Shown here piece after piece: positions 47,701 to 59,077 of a stretch of DNA of 64,000 nt (the first letter of the stretch is position 1; each line of letters opens with the position of its first letter). The notes under the pieces are model-generated. The model was given only the letters and a program-made list of their open reading frames with translations. It searched no databases and was not told the origin of the DNA. A program made the position numbers and the translations under genes. Source of the stretch: Hormiphora californensis. Taxonomy: Eukaryota; Ctenophora; Tentaculata; Cydippida; Pleurobrachiidae. The stretch is from NCBI GenBank assembly GCA_020137815.1, contig CM035358.1, positions 7,883,070 to 7,947,069 of the forward strand. The letters are read 5' to 3'.

Positions 47701-48567
47701 TATAATCGGTCATAGGCTGATGGCTTCGTTTTAGGCCTGCCCGTATGGGCGGTTGCTCATCCTGCGTGGAGATCTCAAATTAATTTGTTTAAAGTAGTGT
47801 TGAAAAGTAGTGTTGAAAAGTAGTGTTGAAAAGTTTGAAAATAAAAAACGGCAGGGATTTTTTAATTTGGAGGTCTAGTGCCGCGCAATCCTTTTTATGC
47901 GCGGCGTTGTATTTGCGCGTGACAACACACACTGCGCTGGCAAGTGCAACAGGTGGCCATTTTCCTTGTTTACATCAATAAGCGATACATTATGTAACAA
48001 CATTTGGTTATTTGAGCCGGCACTGGCGTAATACTGCACTGCAGTGACTGCTCCCTGGGACCCCCCCCCCTGATTCAGATTCGCGGTTGCGTTGAATTGG
48101 GCTAGGGCCGGGGTTCCCAGACCGGTAGACCACCTGACCAGTGATCACAGTCCCAGCTGGGATCCAGAGGGATTATAATAGATAAACCACCAGAGACGAA
48201 ATCTATTGCCAGAAAAGTGACTCAGTGACATGTCATGACAATTCTGACCCACTATTTTGGCGGTGCATGGCTTCCCGGGCATATAACAATAATCTCCAGC
48301 TGGGACGTCTCTGGAAAGGTATACGGATACCTACTAGTACTTACTATAACTACATAGCCTACAAATATTTAGTTGTTTAACAATAACAGGGAGAACAAAT
48401 CATTTTAAGAGAAAAATTATCGTGATATGGACACACTGATAAGCTTCAAGCGACTAAAAACAGTTGCACTCATTTGTACAATTATTGAGTTTCTAACTCA
48501 ATATTATATTACAGCCGTACAACAACAAAACAGTGACAGCAGGTCTCGCCAGGTCATGAAACGAATA
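47701..48567. other. 5' flank of the retroelement
   Basis: Contains a triple repeat of GTAGTGTTGAAAA at 47,798-47,832 and a GCCGCGCA...TGCGCGGC hairpin at 47,880-47,905. No gene seen. Confidence 0.5.
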
Positions 48568-48826
48568 TTAGGGGAAACTCTAACTGAATGCCCGCGCAGT
48601 AATGGCGTCCCATCACTGGTAAAAATCTAACTGATAATGGGAGTCATCACTCTGGGCGCGCCAGGATTTGCCACAACTTTTGCCAAAAAAAGGCTTTTAC
48701 GTAGGGCGCGATGACAAACACACGAACATGGTCGCGCGTTCTTCCATCATTCCTTCCATTCAATTAGAGTTTTACCAGTGATGGGACGCCATTACTGCGC
48801 GGGCATTCAGTTAGAGTTTCCCCTAA
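48568..48826. mobile_element. 259-bp MITE with about 57-bp inverted ends
   Basis: Starts TTAGGGGAAACTCTAACTGA and ends with its complement (TCAGTTAGAGTTTCCCCTAA). The arms include CCCGCGCAGTAATGGCGTCC. An inner GCGCG...CGCGC pair extends the hairpin. It is 208 bases from the thioredoxin stop codon. Confidence 0.85.
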
Positions 48827-49033
48827 GAATCCAAGCATATCGTCCATAGGAAAATAGTGTCTGTCCTACAACAGCGTTAAAACAAGGACATTATCTCAAT
48901 TCTTCATTCTCCTAACTCTTTCTCAGTTCTGTGCCCTAATTGGCATGCCTATTTGTCTCTTGTTAGTTGTTGCAATTGGTAATCTCTATAATAAAAGCAG
49001 CACAGCAGCATTTCATTTCTTCAGACCAGCTCT

Positions 49034-52000
49034 TCAACTGGTTTTCTTGTGTTTGGTCAGAAAATCCCTGACTTTCTGCTCGTTCGAACCGGAAAATTCT
49101 TCAATCTGAAAAGATGGAATTTTAAAAAACCGTCGATCCCGTCGATAATATGTATTCACTTTTTGAATGCTCAAAAATGTTCAGTGTTCACACGACACGG
49201 CGTGCCTGGTGAAATTTTAACACGACCTAGCATGCGACGGGAAACCACCACTTGTACGTGGTAGCTGAGGGTCTACAGAATGGCGCTACGGTGCGGGAAA
49301 AAACATTCCATTCCCTAAAATATTTTTTTTACTTTTATTTGATTTGGGTCAAAATTGGCTATATTAAACGTGGTCCCGAAAAATCCATAATGACTTAGCA
49401 CACGAAATATGTCACCCCTACCTATTTTTGCACGTAGAATCGATTGCCGTTGAAGTCGAATCTCTAAGATGACTGTAAAATGGTCAAAAGTTGATTTTTT
49501 ACCATTTTTTGGAGGTTTTTGGCCCCTAAAGGGGGGGTTCCAACCTATTTTTTTGTATTTTTTTGTATTTTTTTGTACGGACCATACATAAAAGTATCCA
49601 AAATTCCTGTTTTTTTCCATACAAACAATACAAAAAAGTACAAAAAAGTACAAAAAATAATGAAGGATGTGGGTGCGTGAAAAAAGTATAAATAATACAT
49701 GTACATGAACATAAACGGAACCCAGCTATACATAAACGGTAAGAAATTGCGATTCGGGGAAATTTCTCGCTTAGAAAATACGATTCGGGAAAATTTTCTC
49801 GGTAAGAAATTGCGATTCGGGAAAATTTCTTGCTTAGAAAATACGATTCGAGAAAATTTTCTCGGTAAGAAATAGCGATTTGGAGAAATTTCTCGCTTAG
49901 AAAATACGATTCGAGAAAATTTTCTCGGTAAGAAATTGCGATTCGAGGAAATTTCTCGCTTAGAAAATACGATTCGAGAAAATTTTCTCGGTAAGAAATT
50001 GCGATTCGGGGAAATTTCTCGCTTAGAAAATACGATTCGGGAAAATTTTCTTGGTAAGAAATTGCGATTCGAGGAAATTTCTCGCTTAGAAAATACGATT
50101 CGAGAAAATTTTCTCGGTAAGAAATTGCGATTCGGGGAAATTTCTCGCTTAGAAAATACGATTCGGGAAAAATTTCTCGGTAAGAAATTGCGATTCGGGG
50201 AAATTTCTCGCTTAGAAAATACGATTCGGGAAAATTTTCTCGGTAAGAAATTGCGATTCGGGGAAATTTCTTGCTTAGAAAATACGATTCAGGAAAATTT
50301 TCTCGGTAAGAAATTGCGATTCGGGGAAATTTCTCGCTTAGAAAATACGATTCGGGAAAACTTTCTCGGTAAGAAATTGCGATTCGGGGAAATTTCTCGC
50401 TTAGAAAATACGATTCGAGAAAATTTCCTCGGTAAGAAATTGCGATTCGGGGAAATTTCTCGCTTAGAAAATACGATTCGAGAAAATTTTCTCGGTAAGA
50501 AATTGCGATTCGGGGAAATTTCTCGCTTAGAAAATACGATTCGAGAAAATTTTCTCGGTAAGAAATTGCGATTCGGGGAAATTTCTATCGCGATTTTGGC
50601 ATGCTACATATGTAAGATATGTATATATTTTGTGCTAAATTGCGTGAAATAGCGTGGAAGAATGTTTAAAAACAGTAAAAGTTCAAACAATAATGGTAAA
50701 TTACCATATAAAACTGTTTTTATTTTTTTGTATTTTTTTGTACTTTTTTGTATTTTTTTGTATTTTTTTGTTTGAGGAAACCCGTGTTTTTTTCCGTACA
50801 AACGTACACGAAATAGGTTGGAACCCCCCCCCCCCTAAACCATTGAAAACGTTGAGATAGGAATTTGAAACTAGTGCCAATCGTTAAAATGGTCATTTTT
50901 CTACCAAGAACCAAGTTTTCGTGTATATCCGATTTATGGTTAGATTTGGGCAAATTGTTGAAATCTGCCAACTAGGAGAACCGTAACTTGATTTTCTTGT
51001 TTTTTGGATTTTGGCATTTTTGACAAACTTCTGATTGAAATGGTCAATCGGGACCATGCTTAAGTTGTTTATGGGACAATTTTTGACTAAAATCCAAGAT
51101 TTCATGCCAATCCAATAACAGATCGTTGATTTATAGAAAATTTAAGTAGGCAAAACGGTCAAAATGACAACTTTTCTTGCTTATTTTCACCGTTTTGCCT
51201 ACTTCAATTTTCTATAAATCAACGATCTGTTATTGGATTGGTATGAAATCTTGGATTTTAGTCGAAAATTGTCCCATAAACAACTTAAGCATGGTCCCGA
51301 TTGACCATTTCAATCAGAAGTTTGTCAAAAATGCCAAAATCCAAAAAACAAGAAAATCAAGTTACGGTTCTCCTAGTTGGCAGATTTCAACAATTTGCCC
51401 AAATCTAACCATAAATCGGATATACACGAAAACTTGGTTCTTGGTAGAAAAATGACCATTTTAACGATTGGCACTAGTTTCAAATTCCTATCTCAACGTT
51501 TTCAATGGTTTAGGGGCCAAAAACCTCCAAAAAATGGTAAAAAATCAACTTTTGACCATTTTACAGTCATTTTAGAGATTCGACTTCAACGGCAATCGAT
51601 TCTACGTGCAAAAATAGGTAGGGGTGACATATTTCGTGTGCTAAGTCATTATGGATTTTTCGGGACCACGTTTAATACAGCCAATTTTGACCCAAATCAA
51701 ATAAAAGTAAAAAAAAAAGATTTTAGGGAATGGAATGTTTTTTCCCGCACCGTAGCGCCATTCTGTAGACCCTCAGCTACCACGTACAAGTGGTGGTTTC
51801 CCGTCGCATGCTAGGTCGTGTTAAAATTTCACCAGGCACGCCGTGACGAGTCGGTTAAAACGGGAGAGTTCCATGAAAACTGTTACTTCATATAAAGTCA
51901 GAATTTCTTACCTTTCTGCATCTTCGAAAGAACTGAAATGTTGGCACACACGATACTCCACAAGCCTGGGCTGTCACCTGCAGAAAATTGGAATTTTGTC

Positions 52001-52405
52001 ATCTAGCTGCCGAGGACGGACAGACTTGCTCGACCCTGGCCTGTTTCACCGCCCCCACAATTTAAAGGAGGGTTAACAGTGTGGCTTACTGGCTAGTTGC
52101 CAGAACACAGTCGAACTCTGCACTGTCAGTGCAATGGCCTTACAGGTCCCGTTTTCACTGTTTTGAAATTCAAATTGAATATCAAACAGATCAGATCGTT
52201 CAGATTGTCACCACCAGATGTTTTCCAATAAACAACTTACTATATTGTCATCTACATTGATTTGAAAGAAGGCCACATCAGGATTCTCTGTCACGATAAG
52301 GTTGACCTTTGGGGTTATCACTCGACATGGTCCGCACCACCTTGCTGTGAACACAAACACCAGGAGTTTCTCACCTCCACCTTCCAGGGCATTCTCAAAG
52401 TCACT
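49034..52405 (-). CDS. Thioredoxin (5' exon uncertain)
   Basis: Three in-phase exons: 52405-52241, 51977-51912, 49105-49034 (stop). Together they encode about 100 residues: SDFENALEGGGEKLLVFVFT, the active site WCGPC, DVAFFQINVDDN, the cis-proline segment CVPTFQFF, and the C-terminal FSGSNEQKVRDFLTKHKKTS. Thioredoxin reduces protein disulfides in the cytosol, with electrons from thioredoxin reductase. Only five to ten N-terminal residues are missing. A candidate is a short ATG exon on the minus strand at 52,861-52,847 (MIDSF, weak donor GTATCT), which joins in frame. The ATG exon at 53,313 does not fit in phase. The last intron (51,911-49,106) contains the 2.65-kb palindromic transposon. Confidence 0.85.
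49531..50833. mobile_element. Nested element with GGGGGGGTTCCAACC ends and a 63-bp minisatellite core
   Basis: Left end GGGGGGGTTCCAACCTATTT and right end AAATAGGTTGGAACCCCCCC are inverted repeats. CCTAAA (up to CCCCTAAA) is duplicated at the borders, shown by the uninterrupted mirror sequence at 51,505-51,520. Both subterminal regions carry (TATTTTTTTG)n repeats. The centre is the 63-bp array. No transposase. Confidence 0.8.
49740..50592 (+). repeat. 63-bp minisatellite, about 13 copies
   Basis: Unit built from two similar halves, AAATTGCGATTCGGGGAAAT and AAATACGATTCGGGAAAATT. From 49,936 every unit is 63 bases with no stop in one frame, so a frame of 238 codons repeats RFGEISRLENTIRENFLGKK. 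No start context, intron or homologue supports a protein, but the frame is kept over 10 units. Confidence 0.9.
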
Positions 52406-53227
52406 CTGAAAATATAAATCATTTGAGACTGGAAATGAGTAGAAATTAAATAAAGTATAAACAAGAAAGGCGTGAATTTGAAAATTCAAATTTTAGGGTC
52501 TGGCCATGCGGATTTTTATGCGCGCGCACATGTGTATGACTAAGGTGATTGCTGAAAAGTTGCACTTTCATTTTCTAAGAGACTGCGCGCAGTACTAAGA
52601 TGAGACATGAACAGCGTGAGACAAGAATGGCGCCTGTCCCACGAATAAAATATGCAACAATAATTATCAATTTTTAGCAATTATCAATATTGGCATCCGG
52701 TAACTTGGAGGTAGGGTTCTAGGTTGTCGTGGAATGTGCCTACATGTGAAACTACAACACACGGCAGTAAAGTGCCGGGCGCCTGACATGTCATGACATG
52801 TGTGACATCATACTATTTTCAACGATTCTCACATCTCAAAAGATACGAAACTGTCGATCATGCCTATGATGATGATGATGATGATGATGATTCAGTGTTC
52901 TCACTTTCTTTCTGTTTCCGGAGAGTCTGAACACAACAGTTTCCGTGTGAACTGGGCGATTAGAGGTAGTAGAACACAGGCTGCAGGTTCAAGGAGAGAG
53001 AAATATAAAAACAGACGGAGCTTGTTGATATGCGGCTTCTCCTAATTTGGCTACTGTATATTCATGCATATCTTTGCTACAATACACCTTAGCAGCTAAT
53101 ACTACTGTCATCAGTTTCCTAGGACACCTAAAGGGTTTATTCCTAGCTGCGTGTGTGTGTAGGATCTATCCAGCTGCTGGTACCTATCTCCCTATCTCCC
53201 TATTATAGTTCTACTGATTCTACATAC

Positions 53228-53313
53228 CCTTCACTCAAGCTGTCAGGCGGAGCTACCCGATCTGAGGGAACTGTCTTTAAAACAGCTAAAAAGAACTTCC
53301 CGGGACCTTCCAT
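53228..53313 (-). CDS. Possible first exon of an unknown gene
   Basis: ATG at 53,313 followed by 28 codons (MEGPGKFFLAVLKTVPSDRV...) and a donor GTATGT at 53,227. The phase does not match the thioredoxin exon downstream. It may belong to another transcript or be chance. Confidence 0.2.
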
Positions 53314-54674
53314 TTTGGCACTGTTCTAATGACGATGTATTGGAATGATAGAGTTTGAGATATTGGTTGAGTCGGCGTGTAGTATTATATGAGCACGGAT
53401 TGTGGGATTGATTTGTATGAATGGCCACAGTATAATTAAGACGGATTGCACCGCTTTTGTCTCCGCAACTTCTTTCTTTCTATCTCCTCTCTTCTCCTAT
53501 TTTCTATCTCCTCTCCCTCTCACCCGTTCTTATATTTTCGTGATCGTGACTTTATGCAAAAGATAGAACTAAGAAGAGAGGGGGAAGAGAGAGTTAATGA
53601 AAGTACCTCATGTAACAACTAAGAAGAGTGGTATGAAATGCCCCCCCCCCCAAAGATCACGGAGATTACCTGGGTATTAGGTAATCTCCGTGATCTTTGG
53701 GAACACTTCATACCTGTATCTAGCTATCCAGTATACGGCTGAAAAAAAGAAAGAAACAACGCGAAGCACGTGTGGGCACGTGCAAAAGACAATGAGTACG
53801 GAGCACGGACACAGTGCAAGCGACTCAATGAGTGAAGTGAAGTGAGACATAGTATGAAGATGGATACGGTATAAACTGCAGGGATATTCGGTACTTTTTT
53901 CTAACAAAATCGCCGTGTTATTTTCTACAAGTCTACAACTTTTATTGACGCCGGAAGGAGCTATCATTTCTACAGACTAGTAATACATGGTAAAAGAGGA
54001 GATATTCATTAGAAATGAGATTAATTAGGAGGGGGACATTTTATTGTTCGGAACAATAAAATGTCCCCCTCAATGTTCTCTGCAGAGATTTATAGGGAGG
54101 GACTTTACGATCATTATCATCATGTGGTCAAAAGATACACTCAGACAAACCGCACATGTATTGCACATGATAGCCAATGTATACCAATTATAGACATTCT
54201 CTGACCCCCCTCTCCCAGCTCTGGAGTAAGAGTACAAACGGCTGTATGATCATTAAGGCTGTCACAGATCTGATCACACATTCACAGTGCTGACAATTCG
54301 TTTCACGTTCTATCGCCCTGGGAAATCCACCGAGCTTGTTTGGTTTTAGATAAAGTATGTGCTACACAGATCAGTCCGTAGCACTTCCCTTGAAAGACGC
54401 AGCTATTATACAATGTATTGCTCTCCCTCACTTACACACACAGGTCCTGGACCTTGTATTGGAAAGGAATGAGGCATTGCATACATCTCTCTCTCTCTCC
54501 CTTCTCTCCCTTCTCTCTCTCACTATTTTTCTCTCTCTCTTTCTCTCCCTTCTCTCCCTTCTCTCTCTTTCTCTCTATCATCATATATGATCGCACAATG
54601 TACGACTTTAATTGGGTACCCTGTACTAACACCGATTACAGAACATCATTGCTAACCAGTTGCCTAGTTGAGAT

Positions 54675-54755
<81 letters not shown>

Positions 54756-55160
54756 TATGGCCTAGAGAGAGAGACAGTAGACACCTGAACAGGATAGAAT
54801 GCAGACTGGAGATTACTAACTAACTAACATTCAGCTAGGCAACTCATATTGTATTCTGGCTCTTCCTAAACATTGTACCAACCCATGTTCCAAACGACCA
54901 AACGTCACACTGTGTGTTTTTCTGTCACACTGTCTGTCACACTGTGTGTTTTTTCTGTCACACTATCTGTCACACAGTCTGTCACACTGTTTGTCTGTGT
55001 GTCTGTCACACTATGTGTCTGTGAAGGTGCATGGAGCGGCCAAAAAACATGCACACATTAGAATTGTGACGTTTTAGTAAGAACAGTGCCCCCTGCTCAG
55101 TAGTCTAGAGCATTCCATAGAAATTCTCCACTCAATGATCATATTGTAGACTGTGATGTT
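53314..55160. other. Intergenic with hairpins and simple repeats
   Basis: A perfect hairpin CCAAAGATCACGGAGATTACC/GGTAATCTCCGTGATCTTTGG lies at 53,652-53,701. A second, GAGGGGGACATTTTATTGTT / AACAATAAAATGTCCCCCTC, lies at 54,030-54,075. CT-rich 54,488-54,580, (GA)n 54,675-54,760, and a CTGTCACACTGT repeat at 54,920-55,020. No gene recognised. Confidence 0.6.
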
Positions 55161-55480
55161 TTAGGAAAAAAATAATACTACCGCCTGGGCCAAAAAAGTC
55201 ATGGCACGCCGAGCCTCAGCGCGATCAGTAGTAAATGACCAAGTCACCTCTACACAGGCAGACGCACGAATCGCATCAGACGAGGTGATATCAAGATTTG
55301 TAGAAATATTTGTTGCTCTAATTCTATGAAAGTTACCCCATAGTAACCCCATAGCAACCCCATAGCAACCCCCTAGTAACGGCCCATGGTTACTCACGTG
55401 AGCTTTGACGACCTCCATGGCCCGGTCTTGTTGGATTATAAGGGCCGTAGTGGCGGTGTACGGCTGGGATCTCAAATAGC
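55161..55480 (-). CDS. Possible exons of an unrecognised gene
   Basis: Two exon-like stretches: about 55,473-55,397 (SQPYTATTALIIQQDRAMEV, ending at a GTGAGT donor) and about 55,312-55,190 (ATNISTNLDITSSDAIRASA..., ending near a GTAGT). Composition and absence of stops look coding, but the phases of the best donor and acceptor do not join. I recognise no family. Confidence 0.3.
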
Positions 55481-55889
55481 TTGAAACACGTCAACTATAG
55501 ATATCCTAGTACAGCTGCACGTCAACTATATTATCAGTGGGACATGATGCTACAATGGAAGAGGGTTAGTTCAGATAATTTATACAGGTGCGATTAGGGA
55601 ACGTTTATAAGGGCTACAGAGGCAATTATAGTCGGAATACGTCTAGTTGCTGGGAGAGAGGGGGCAGCTGTAGTAGCGGCCAGGTGCATTTATAATTTGA
55701 ATAATGCATAATAAAGGCGGGAGTTTTAGGTACATAATACCGTCTCTTTTATAACTATCTCTCCTTTACCAATTGTTATACTAGCTCTTAACTCACTTTA
55801 AACTGTATATTAGACACAGCTATAGACACTGAGAGCAGGTCTTTAGACATAGGCTGGGCGGACCGTTAATTGCTTTACTTGGCCAATAT

Positions 55890-55958
55890 AGCGGGGGGAG
55901 AGAGAGGAGAGAGAGAGAAAGAGAGAGATAGAGAGGGGGGAGAGAGAGAAGGAGAAAA

Positions 55959-56000
<42 letters not shown>

Positions 56001-56032
56001 ACAGAGAGAGAGAGAGAGAGATAGGGATAGAA
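55890..56032. repeat. (GA)n tract
   Basis: GA repeats with GAAAAAGACAGA interruptions. Frames through it are artefacts. Confidence 0.9.
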
Positions 56033-56305
56033 AGAAACAACAAATGCCATGTCACTTATGCCATTACATAGTTAGAACAAGTTTAGTGACACAGTGTGAT
56101 ATGCGCCATGACATTATGAGAGACAAGGATTTTAGGATTGAAGGAGATAGGGTGAGAGCGATACTTCAAGCAGATAGACAGTGAAAGAAAATGTGCAGTC
56201 CGCCTGGCCTCCGTTTTGGCAAACCTAGTAAGTTTCCAAAAAGTGAGTGAAAGAAATTGAGTAAAAAGCAAGAGAGATTGAAAGAATGAGTATTATATAG
56301 TACAT

Positions 56306-56468
56306 AACTCCCTCCCGCGCGGGCATCTATTCAATAGACGCACTGCAGAGCAGTGCGTCTATTGAGCTGTAATGCACGGGTCCCGAAGGGACCCGTGCGT
56401 TACAGCCCTGTAAATCCCGAGCGTCAGCGAGGGGTTTACAGGTATATCTGCACGTAAGGGAGGGAGTT
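56306..56468. repeat. Cloverleaf-forming repeat
   Basis: A perfect 11-bp closing stem (AACTCCCTCCC 56,306-56,316 with GGGAGGGAGTT 56,458-56,468) encloses three hairpins. These are 56,332-56,364 (stem CAATAGACGCACTG), 56,367-56,405 (17-bp stem with one G-U position) and 56,407-56,442 (12-bp stem with one G-U position). Together they form a four-way cloverleaf. Function unknown: a structured RNA gene, a DNA-hairpin transposon end or an insertion scar are all possible. Confidence 0.75.
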
Positions 56469-56474
56469 GTGTTC

Positions 56475-56924
56475 TATAGACCCCGCTGGCGGGCACCTAG
56501 AAGCAAAAACAAGCACAAATTAGGTGGTTGACACAGAGAGAGCTCACACAAAACGGGTCAAACAGTTAGAAATGAAGCTACAGAGTGCCTCTCTACATTC
56601 CTACACACTCGTAACAATCGTTGTAACAGTTTCAAAGCGTGGAATGCAGAGAGAGATTACAGTTAATTGTGGGTCATGAGCAACAGTTGCAACAGACTGG
56701 CGGGCGCCAAATCTAGTCAGAGAGCGTTGTAGGTTGTACACACACTCCCTCTTGAGCTACCAAGTCATTTTATCGCGTTTCCAGTGATTCTTTGTGATCT
56801 TTACACAAATCTGTCAGAGGGCGTGCGTCTATCGAGACACAAACTCACGGCAGTGCACGGCCCAATAGACCAGTGCAAATTGTTTGAGCGCGCCGTGCGT
56901 CTATTTGAGCCGGCGGGGTCTATA
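56475..56924. mobile_element. 450-bp element with TATAGACCCCGC ends
   Basis: Left end TATAGACCCCGCTGGCGGGC; right end GAGCCGGCGGGGTCTATA. It shares the words GTGCGTCTAT and CAATAGAC with the cloverleaf six bases away, so the two may be parts of one element. No coding capacity. Confidence 0.6.
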
Positions 56925-57367
56925 TGAACGGATAGAGTGAAAGAAAGGTAGATTGGAAGCAGTAGAAAGTGGTGTAAACTGGCTTAAGGAAGACACACAG
57001 TACCAATCACAGTTAGATTATAGGTATTTGACACACACACTATTGGAGTTGTGCTGTTGACAGTATACACAATATTGTACACATGTAAACGTGCTAACTG
57101 AAATACCACAAACTGATACCATGTTTACTGTGAGATTGGAAGAAGTAGAGTCGGTAGACAACTGTATTGGTATTGGTGAGCAAGATACTCTCATACCTCG
57201 TTGGAACCTCTTATACCTAGACTCTAGAGGTCCTCTATCAATAGACGTTGCAACACGATTTAGAATCGGTAAACAACAAAGCCTGATTTTTAAGAATGTG
57301 AAAGGTACAATATAAACTTGACGAGACATGTGCATGGGCCGGGTGGAACCAATGAAACCCATGAACA
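56925..57367. other. Short gene-free stretch at the duplication edge
   Basis: Contains a plus-strand frame of 74 codons (57,091-57,315) with no recognised family and no supporting splice sites. Probably noncoding. Confidence 0.4.
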
Positions 57368-57449
57368 TGTGGCTCGTGTTGGGTCTCGACCTTGATAATT
57401 TAGGGAACCACTGCAAAGTGTTCTAAACATACCTAACTCTACAGATAGA

Positions 57450-58055
57450 TGATTAACAGAGATTTGATAAACTTGAAAAGTGCTGGGAGCTTGCCAGACA
57501 TTTAGAGGAATTCCAAAAAGTTCCAAGCTGGTGTCTGTGATTTGCAGGAGGATGGAGTCTGCAGGGGTAACAAAGTTTATCGTGTGATTGTATAACAGTT
57601 GTGAGATAAGAATGATGAACAAGCTGGAGTGAGAAGGAGATGGAGAGAGAGATGGATGGATAATGGTACCCACTATGGTCGTAGAAGAGTTTGCCACAAT
57701 TTGCTGTCTGCACAAAGTTAGACAGTTCCGTAGCAATGTTGTGTGCAACTTTCTTGCAACAATGCACATGCAACTGATACCCTGTGATATCTTCATCTTG
57801 TTTTTTCATCCTACATGACTCCCTAATCCCTAATCCCCACAACTAAACTCAAACTAAACCCCACTCCTCGCTCCCTAACTCCCCCCCCCCCATTTTCAGG
57901 ACGATATTCTAAAGGCTGATGAAGTGCTGACAGAAGAAGGGATGTACTTTTCCAGTTACAGCATTGAAGAACCAGTAACTGAGAATGATAAGAAGAGATA
58001 CAAAGCTTTCTTGGAGAAACAACACACAACGAGAACTAATAGTCAGTTCTTTTGA
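57450..58055 (+). pseudogene. Fragment of the RASGEF1-like gene, last two exons
   Basis: 57,450-57,566 corresponds to the penultimate RASGEF1 exon but carries several one-base indels. 57,900-58,055 is an intact last exon (DDILKADEVLTEEGMYFSSY to the stop TGA), one codon longer than the copy in the real gene. All upstream exons are missing, so no exchange factor can be made. Confidence 0.85.
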
Positions 58056-58288
58056 AACACACAGATATAATAGTAGTAACTACACCGCTGTATTTGAAAG
58101 AGCTGTGAAGAAATATCTTAGAGATCCTGACATACTAAAAGATCAGAAATGGGGCTAAACTAGCCTACTAGACTAGTGGAGAATTATAGTTGTTGTTGGG
58201 GGTTCGGGCACAGAGAGACTATGACTGGGATAGTAGTAATGAATGTGAATCATTGTCACACATTATTTATAGCCACTAGACATAGAAG

Positions 58289-58398
58289 TAGGAACGACCG
58301 CATGTAAGTTAACAACCAATCAGAACCCGTTATTAGGTCAACGTGACTGGTTATCAGCCAATCAGGGACCAGTAATTCCTTATTCGGTCGGTTCCTGC
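58289..58398 (-). mobile_element. MITE, CAGGAACCGACC family, copy D
   Basis: The duplicate of the element at 14,784-14,893 within the inverted block, with a few indels. Confidence 0.8.
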
Positions 58399-58648
58399 AT
58401 AGTAGTAGAGAACAGATCATTATATTTGCATTTATTTTCCAATTTTTTCATTTGTTTTTGTTTCTAAGAGCTTACTCTGTTACTATTTTCAGCAAAGTTT
58501 CATTTTCAGTTTCCAAGTTATTACTGCCTGACTGCTATTCCATCCATCCACAAGTCTCTCATATCATATGTTTTACAACAAGACACACACAAACCACCAC
58601 ACAACCACATCCCAACACAAAACCAACCCCCCCACCCCCCCCCCCCCC

Positions 58649-58686
<38 letters not shown>

Positions 58687-59077
58687 ACGAAAAAAAAACT
58701 TCTAAGAATTTTAACAGCAATATAATATGTCGAATATAATACACTATACAGCTTAAATATATACAGATCCGTGCACGTGTCTTGATAGGTGGAAACAAAT
58801 AAACTGAGAGCACGTGAAAAATGCAGTTTTTATAAACAGAAAACAAGGCCCTCTATCGCTGTATACAGTACATGTACCATACAATATCATTATCATATCA
58901 CTGTCTATCTTCTACACCATCTGAAATAGTCTTAGCAAAGTCTGAATGATTGTGCTGGCCAGTGGAGTATGAGAAACCGCTGCCAAAACCATTGTATGTT
59001 TCAAACCGGTCCAACTGAAGCTGACTCAGTAGAAGCTGACCTAAGTGCATTGCGTGAACAGGTTGCTATGTTCTAAC

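Larger units (their letters stand above)
49196..51845. mobile_element. Long-hairpin transposon with CACGG ends, interrupted by a second element
   Basis: Begins CACGGCGTGCCTGGTGAAAT and ends ATTTCACCAGGCACGCCGTG. ACGA lies on both sides, a 4-bp target duplication. The right half (about 51,175-51,845) is continuous and is the reverse complement of the left half, which is split at 49,530/50,833 by an insert. With the insert removed, the arms are about 660 bases each around a centre near 51,170. CAC ends with a 4-bp duplication fit the CMC (CACTA/Chapaev) group, tentatively. It lies in a thioredoxin intron, and no transposase is encoded. Confidence 0.88.

Noticed and set aside
49740-50592. Regular direct repeats resembling a CRISPR array
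   Set aside because: The 63-bp units are contiguous with no unique spacers, in a eukaryotic intron between transposon ends. It is a minisatellite.
50720-51814. Paired frames MADFNNLPKSNHK and MKSWILVKNCPINN on opposite strands
   Set aside because: Same explanation: the arms of the long palindrome encode the same words on both strands.
53228-53313. ATG exon at 53,313 as the first thioredoxin exon
   Set aside because: It leaves two bases at its donor while the WCGPC exon starts in phase 0, so they cannot be joined directly.
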